A DNA stretch of 64,000 nt from Mactromeris polynyma (Eukaryota > Mollusca > Bivalvia > Venerida > Mactridae). The notes below the pieces were generated by a model. It did no database searches, had not been told where the DNA came from, and saw nothing but the letters and a program-made list of their open reading frames with translations. Within the stretch, counting starts at the first letter, position 1. Every line of letters begins with the position of its first letter. A program made the position numbers and the translations under genes. The DNA lies in NCBI GenBank assembly GCA_032209605.1, contig JASFXZ010000040.1, forward strand, positions 372,001-436,000, in the 5' to 3' direction. This document shows, in pieces, positions 57,619 to 64,000 of the stretch.

Positions 57619-60600
57619 TCAATCCCTAAACTGGATATCACCCTCAAAACACAGTGCACATACACCGTTCAATATTTTTCTACATTCTTCACAGTATACT
57701 GCAGTGCAGACAGCTCCATCGATCACACCGTTGCAATTAGATAATAGTTGTTGGTCTGTTTCCTCGCAACAGCTACACTTAAGCTTGGTGTTCTGTGATA
57801 TGCATGGTCTGCAGCACGGAAAGCTCGTCTTCAGCCACGTGGAAAGTCGGAATTTTTCTTTCATTTTGCTCTCCTTGTGTGCGGATTTAACTTCTTGTCG
57901 AATAAAACGTTGATATGCCTGTCGTTCGTGCTTAATCGTCTTGTAAAGGTACTCTTGCCTCTGCTTTTCTTGCTCCGGGTAATAATAAGCAGCAATCTTT
58001 CTTCTTAGTCGCATTCCATATCCGCGCAAGATTACTATGCATATCAATATGACGTAAAGCACGACGAAATAACTAATGCTGTACTGTGTTGAGGGTGCGG
58101 TTGGAGTTGGCAAGCAGCCACCGACATCAATATCGTTTAAATAATGTTTAGTTAGATCAAAATCTCCGAAAAGAACGCGATAAAATGATGCTATGGGACC
58201 TTCACCTTTCACCGTGATTTTGAATTCGGCATTTGCCTTTAACCGAACCACAAGGGAGCCATGTCGGTTCACTAAGTTCAAAATATAATATAGACTATAA
58301 TCTCCAAAAATCATGATTACACACAGTAAGAAGAGTATTAATACTTGAACAACACCTTTTCTACAATATGCGAGTTCAACTGGGGTAAGCCAAACTGACC
58401 GAGATTGTATATATTTTGATAATTCCCGTTTCTTTATGGGCAGAATTGGAGTTTCACCCATCTTGGCTTTTTTTTCATCAAGTTCTATAAAACCTCTCGT
58501 TATGTATTTGTTGTCATACTTGTCTTTAGCCATATAGCTTCTGAAGTACCAAAGTGCTTCCAATATCATAAGCAAAAGTGTTACAGACAGTATCGTCTTT
58601 GTGACAGTTGTAACATTCTTAAGTGTATCCACTGTGACGTTAATGTCACTGTCAATATTAGCTTTAATACTATCCACATGTTTTGACGTGTTAGTTGATG
58701 TGTCATCGTTCCCTTGTATGACCACATCAGCTCTGAAGTAATGCTCAACTTTATCAAACTCATTTCTGAAAAAAGGAACGCTCAGATCAATTACATGTGG
58801 TATTAATTGCAAGTATTTAATTGTAAGACAATTATTTGTTTCATTAATAATTTGATTATTCTCTTACGTTATATAGATAAAACAATAAATGTTGTTATGC
58901 CGCCAATAACAATAAACATCTTGAGGTACCAAATATAATTTGTTAATTAAGGTTTCATATAAGTAACTTCATGTATCCGCTTGTGTGAGAAGGTGAATTA
59001 ATATTCCTAGCTAAGATTTACAGTAGGGCTCGCAGAAATACCGATATGAGAATTAATTTAAGTTAACAAATTCTAGGCATGTGTTTATATTACCTGATTT
59101 TGCTTCTACTAGCTTCAAGGCTACCACCGAAATTAGTTCCATCGCATGCTTTCTTCAAATCGTTCAAGAGATCACACGAGCCTTTATATACGAATCTTAA
59201 ATACAAATATCAGATCAATGGACTTTTTGTTCACATTTTGTTTCATTACCGGCAAAACTAATTACATACCTCATATAATAGGTATTCGTTAAAACGACTT
59301 TAGCTGTTGGATTTTAAAAATGATTGATGAAGTCGAGCAAGGAATGTCCGTACAAAGTGCACAATCCCCTGATAAGTACACTTGTGCATGCACAAAACAC
59401 ATGCATACATGTGAGCAATAACATAAGCATCGGGAGCACAATATCATCATGTATAACTGATAAGTTAAAACAGGCATACATAATTAGAACGGTCTGTGAC
59501 AATAACACTGATGGGTTTAAATACAAAATACATTACCAGGCGCCTTACTTCCGTTTTCAGGGTTGATAATGATCGCCAACCTAAAGTGTTAAACCGCCTT
59601 ACTGTCGCTCAAGCAAAGAGGACTTCTGCACGTGTTCAATTAGCAATGGCTGGGATACATATATATGTCCACTGATCTTGACTGTATATCACATCATCGT
59701 AAAATTCCAGATGTGAAGTAACCGGTCACTAATGCGTCCTTAAAATGAGAACCATGTAAAATAACGTATGTGACAAGAAATTGTTAATTAAAATGTGGCA
59801 TGGAAACACAGAAGAAGAAGAAACATACCCAAGTATATCACACTTATCAACGCAAGATCTGACTGCATTTTCAATAGTTGATACACACCCCTGAAGTAGA
59901 GAAAATCACTAGGGACTGACAGTTACTTGTGCATAATTTATATTTCCTGGAGTTTTAGTCCTCCTGATACATATTGTAATCTTAATTGTTGTGTGCGAAT
60001 TTACTGACACAATTAAACACTCTGTCTATAATGGCCCATCGTGTTCGTTGAATACAACATTGAATAAAATATGCGAAATACAAAATCTAAATGTAAAACA
60101 AATTATAACGATTAAATGCTAACCTAATACAGATGCTTCAAATATTAAATATTTATAAACATGCACATACCTGGTATATAACATTTAACTGGTTCGTAAC
60201 GCTTTTAATTTCTTTGTCTATTACATTGTATCCCTGCATGAACGTATCAGTATGTTGAGTTATGCTTTTTTGAATTACTTCTAACTTTCTTTGATTTCGT
60301 GCTACATAATGAGCCATTTGACGCATTGGCTCCGCTACTTGTTGTCGCATTGCCTTTGTCTGGTTAGCAACCAATTCTGCAATACATGCCATGCTGCTTC
60401 CGGTCTCTCTTGCATTGTTTGTAATATTCTGGATTGGACCTGTCAGCACAAGACTTAGTATGATAGACATCATGACGCCTCTTCCTTTGTTGGTGAAAAA
60501 GTTTGGAAACACAAGTGCCATGATACATTTGCAAGATGACCATAAGGCTAACGCCACACATATAAGGATAGTTACAAAAGCTACCAGAATACCTGCAACT

Positions 60601-60797
60601 AACGGACTGTAGTTGAAACTATTGACCAACAAAAGGTAAAGGAGTATTCCAATAAGTGTTCCAGCAAAAATTCCGAATGCTGCTTTCATCTTCTTATTTT
60701 CCTCGCGACCACTCTTAAATAACATATCAGTATTTGCCATTACCAGCTTTAAGCCTCTTGTTGCTCCATTCTCTTTCTGCTCCTCGGGTTTGTTCAT
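57619..60797 (-). CDS. DC-STAMP-domain membrane protein with C-terminal RING-like motif (DCST1/2-like)
   Basis: The coding exons in order are 60797-60171, 59890-59829, 59195-59094 and 58765-57619. Their 1938 nt give 645 aa with all junction phases fitting. Six hydrophobic segments lie near residues 39-59, 66-86, 107-122, 319-338, 402-425 and 493-510. The family signatures GRGVMM and GPIQNI (105-125) follow TM2, and GEGPIASFYRVL (452-463) lies in the second extracellular part. Residues 581-636 form a cysteine-rich C4C4 RING-like end (PCCRPC, CSCC, YCEEC, CALC), as in DCST1, DCST2, sneaky and SPE-42. Those proteins act on sperm in fertilisation and membrane fusion; a sperm role here is inference. 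Met at 60797 is the chosen start. The frame stays open upstream to an acceptor-like TTTTTTAG at 60837, so an earlier coding exon is possible. Two decayed copies lie at 21362-22378 and 55872-56215. Confidence 0.85.
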
Positions 60798-61708
60798 TTT
60801 TTCGTCGTCTTGGCACGTCTTAGTACGAGCTATGCCCTAAAAAAGTTATTCGTTTCATTCAATTGTGTCCTGCATTTCTTAAAAAGGGTATGCCAGACAA
60901 ATATTGCACTGGCTTCGTATGTGGATAGACATTTCCGGCTCTAGGGTAAGCGTTTAGGCGTGAACTGTGTCCAGCTTTCTTATCGTCAAAATAGTAGTAG
61001 CCTAATCGGATATTTCTAATACACATTTTGAACACAATTTTAAATACTAGTAACCATGATACGGAACTCGACTGCCATTAAAGGCAAGGTATGAAGATAA
61101 CTAAGCGCGTTGTTTATCTTTTTTCAGTAACCTTAAGATTTCTCTGAGAAGTTAAGTTTTAAAGCATACTGAATGTAAATATCATTATATTGAGACTTAA
61201 ATAAGCGTATCTGAAAATGAGAAATCAGAGTCGTTCACAGTTGAACACAGGATAATGCATATTAAACATAAATATACATGAAACAATAGACACGTGACTC
61301 AAATGTGCAATAAACCTCTTGAGCTAGGAACGGACTCTATATAAATATCCCCGCAAGTCGTGTATGCTATGATGTATATAAATCAGTTAAGCATCTGTTT
61401 ACAGATTAAGAAATTCAAATTTACCTTTTGCTTCACTTACACATGATGCAGTAAATGATCCGGTATCATTCGACTTTTCGTTATGCCCTACACACCAGTA
61501 ATTATCCACATTCTGTACTGAAGACAACACATCTCTTTAATTCAATACAATGGTATTCATCTTTTAACTTTGACCACGGAAATGAATGCACTTATATAAT
61601 GAGTAATCATTAATAATGAGGCAAGGATACAGTTTTTATCTACGCAGTTAGAATGTGTAAGCCGTATTTAAGTGTTATGTAAGGGCAGAAAACTGACTAA
61701 ATATGTGA

Positions 61709-62205
61709 ATGTGTAAGCTTTTTATGGTTTTCTTCCTATATAATTATCACGATAAGTCCCACTTGATTTCCGAGTATGATGTATTCCTTCAAACCTTATT
61801 TCAAAAGCTATACATTCACACGTCTTGGTCAGATAGCTTAAATGTTGATATTGATTGGCCTTCCGTTTACTTTTTCATTAACAAAATAATAATTGACAAC
61901 AGGATCAAACAATACCGTTATAAGTTAATACACAAATTTATAGCAACTTATGAAAATCTATTTATTTGGAAAATTACGTTTTATCCTCTATGTAATTGTA
62001 ATTGTCAATATGTTGAAACAATTGATAACTACTGGGTTAAAGTGTTAAATGCGTTTAAAACTTGTGGCATATCTATCAATCTAATTAAGAATGCTTAGAT
62101 ATCTTGTTTTCGGATATGAAATTGAAATAAAAGATTTTACATTTGTAAATATAATTTTAAACTTGTGTTTGGTTTTCAATCTACAAATCTTATTTTTGTA
62201 TTGAA
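61709..62205 (+). mobile_element. LINE ORF2 C-terminal tail
   Basis: The frame 61709-62098 reads DVFLQTLFQKLYIHTSWSDS, then RYKLIHKFIATYENLFIWKI, and a cysteine cluster PLCNCNCQYVETIDNY. This is the zinc-finger-like end of a LINE ORF2, with an internal deletion after ETIDNY. A frameshift at about 62090 leads to YLVFGYEIEIKDF and then NIILNLCLVF, the usual last segment. No reverse-transcriptase core is left. Confidence 0.6.
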
Positions 62206-62941
62206 CGAAGAAAAGAAAATTTCAACATTTTAAAACTGTTGATAAATGAACTGAGTTTGTTGTTAAAATTATAAGAAAGTAATGATTTGCACTACCATGA
62301 TTCAAAAAATTGTTAATGCGGTGATATAATCCTCTTATACACCTAAATGTGTTGTTTGGCTTCTATTATATAGAAGCGCTTTCTGCGAAATCTACAGAAA
62401 ACTCCATAAATTGAAATATTGTCTCGTACATGTATATCAAATTAACCTATCAACTGATAGGTCAATTGTTCATTGTGACCAGCTGCATAAAGACAACTTA
62501 AAGCAAAATTAATTTGCTCTTAACATGCGAGCTAATTACCTTAAAACGTTTGGGATTTTTCTCCTTTTTCTACCAATTTCATTAAATCCTTCTTCCATAA
62601 TTTTAGTTACATTTTGATAATTTCGTGCATTTATGTTTATGCATAACAATGTATAAGTTGGGTAGATCGGTTCCTATGTATACAGAAACTTAACTATGAC
62701 ATATTTGTAATATATATAAATTTAATGTATTATCTTGTAATTGAATACGGTATATACACGGTAGTATTCTTTGTATTGTTACCACAACATAGTAGTGTAT
62801 ATAATGTTAATGCTAATAAACCGGCATGCTGGGTCCCAAAAAGAAAAACAATTATAGTACATATATTATTAATAATAATCATATTTAAGAGTTTTTATTA
62901 CTTTATTTTACTTTATGCTACTAAGAAATGATTGGAACATT
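62206..62941. other. Intergenic DNA
   Basis: A/T-rich sequence between the LINE tail and the stop codon of the right-hand DC-STAMP paralogue. Nothing recognisable apart from short microsatellite-like TA/AT stretches. Confidence 0.4.
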
Positions 62942-64000
62942 CTATTCTGCAGTTATGATGCAGATCGGACATTGGTCTTTAAGCTCTCCTTTGCATTCGT
63001 CACAATAACGTATTTCTCCTATCGACGTATCGGGTGTACAGTAACATAGCGACATTGCACTGATATCCTGGTCTTTACTGCCGCATCCAATACATCGTGG
63101 AGTGACGTCATCTTTCAAATATTTCTGTAGGCATGGAATCCGATTCTTGAATAACATCCGTAAACTGAAGTCTCGCTTTTTTATAATTTCCTTGTGACGG
63201 GACCTAACTGTCTGTGGAAAGAAAGATACATGATGACTTCGTTCAACATGAATTCTTGCAGACACATATCTAATTCTTTCTTGTTCCTGCGTAGGATTGT
63301 GAAGAGCAAATATGAGTGCTTGCAGGCGTGGGACATATCCGCGCAGAGATATCACACATATTAGAGCAACATACAACGTAACTAATCCTGTGATGTTGTA
63401 TGAGTCAACTGGATTTGTAGGTGATTGATTACACTGTTCAAATGTTGTTTTAATTCCTTTCATGAAATCGTCATATAGATCAATGCTTTTGAGAAGACTT
63501 TTATAGAAGTAGGCAACTGGTCCAACACCATTCACTTTGATCTGGAAATTTCTTGAATGAGCAGGAACATATCCACGATAGATGATGCGTCTGATCGAAC
63601 ACAGAACATAAAATAGTGCGCAGTCTAATAGAATGATCATCGAAAATACAAGAAATTGCATTACCATATTTTTGATATCGTTTTTCAAACAGTTAAATTG
63701 TTGCTGAGATAATGCTAGTGATTTAATATCAGCGTATGTTCCCTGTTCGTTGTGCTTTAATGGCAAAACAGGGTTACCACCGGTTTCCATTGCGTTGCTA
63801 TCAAATTGTCGTAACCTTTTAGTGATGTAAGTGTTATTGTAGTTATCAGTACTTAGATATCGCCTGTACACCTTGAACGACCAAACCAGTAATAAAAGCA
63901 AAGACAGGGACATGCATGGTATTGCTATTTTAATAAAATGTTCAAAAGGTGATATTGAATGGTCGATGTCTTCATCTACAGCAACTTTTACACTACTGGT
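62942..64000 (-). CDS. Divergent DC-STAMP-domain paralogue with RING-like C-terminus (5' part outside window)
   Basis: The frame is open from the window edge (64000) to the stop at 62942: 352 codons plus stop, with the upstream part missing. A Met at 63913 is internal to the domain and not the likely start. It aligns with the last exon of the 645 aa gene: a TM segment (SLSLLLLLVWSFKVYRRYL), then NYNNTYITKRL, VLPLKHNE, a second TM segment, GVGPVAYFYKSLLKSIDLYD (GEGPIASFYRVL in its neighbour) and a third TM segment (GLVTLYVALICVISLRGYVP). The C-terminal cysteines are CIGCG, CYC, YCDEC and CPIC, a better-preserved RING-like pattern than in the neighbour. Identity is low, so this is an old paralogue. 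A DCST1/DCST2-like pair side by side is plausible. Confidence 0.8.
   Translation of the reverse strand, partial: TSSVKVAVDEDIDHSISPFEHFIKIAIPCMSLSLLLLLVWSFKVYRRYLSTDNYNNTYITKRLRQFDSNAMETGGNPVLPLKHNEQGTYADIKSLALSQQQFNCLKNDIKNMVMQFLVFSMIILLDCALFYVLCSIRRIIYRGYVPAHSRNFQIKVNGVGPVAYFYKSLLKSIDLYDDFMKGIKTTFEQCNQSPTNPVDSYNITGLVTLYVALICVISLRGYVPRLQALIFALHNPTQEQERIRYVSARIHVERSHHVSFFPQTVRSRHKEIIKKRDFSLRMLFKNRIPCLQKYLKDDVTPRCIGCGSKDQDISAMSLCYCTPDTSIGEIRYCDECKGELKDQCPICIITAE

Noticed and set aside
61424..61525. Candidate extra 5' exon of the DC-STAMP gene on the minus strand (frame with YWCVGHNEK)
   Set aside because: It has good splice-like borders, but its phase does not join the 60836 acceptor without a stop. 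It may be a 5' UTR exon or chance.

Overview
The window is nuclear DNA from an animal. It is AT-rich, genes are cut into short exons by GT-AG introns, and most of it is transposon debris, tandem satellites and recent segmental duplications. Gene content (DCST-type DC-STAMP proteins with a C-terminal RING-like end, a Nucleotid_trans glycosyltransferase, a small signal peptide/TM/PPxY protein, CR1/L2-like LINEs, a Harbinger copy) fits a mollusc, probably a bivalve. The species cannot be told from sequence alone. No tRNA, rRNA, operon or prokaryotic feature is present.

Layout. 1-5.2 kb: gene-free, with an RFX-type X-box, a degenerate ~185 bp repeat and a perfect 23 bp hairpin. 5.2-5.9 kb: an uninterrupted (AGACC)142 array. 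5.9-8.6 kb: thioredoxin-like gene copy 1 (four exons, 106 aa, active site W-C-T-K-N). 8.6-13.9 kb: a 25 bp satellite of about 212 copies with higher-order structure. 16.2-18.8 kb: a five-exon gene for a 144 aa single-pass membrane protein with a 10 nt micro-exon and PPxY motifs. 20.6-22.4 kb: a decayed DC-STAMP-domain copy. 23.6-27.3 kb: the second thioredoxin-like copy. 27.5-41.8 kb: a three-exon glycosyltransferase gene whose last intron holds a 7.9 kb foldback-type transposon (31399-39317) with an exact 9 bp target duplication, and an array of 22 bp palindromes spaced every 29 bp. 43.1-45.2 kb: Harbinger transposase pseudogene. 45.9-46.2 kb: LINE reverse-transcriptase fragment. 46.2-49.4 kb: a DNA element with 15 bp TIRs and subterminal repeats. 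51.6-56.2 kb: a duplicate of the 17.8-22.4 kb block carrying a 5'-truncated PPxY gene, a LINE fragment and a truncated DC-STAMP copy. 57.6-60.8 kb: the intact 645 aa DC-STAMP gene (minus strand, four coding exons). 61.7-62.2 kb: LINE tail. 62.9-64.0 kb: a divergent DC-STAMP paralogue running off the right edge.

The genes form no common pathway. The region is a birth-and-death neighbourhood where blocks carrying [PPxY gene, DC-STAMP gene] and [thioredoxin-like gene] have been copied and partly destroyed. All exon models below were built by eye from splice sites. In each complete gene model the exon phases join and the total length divides by three. No transcript or database evidence was available.
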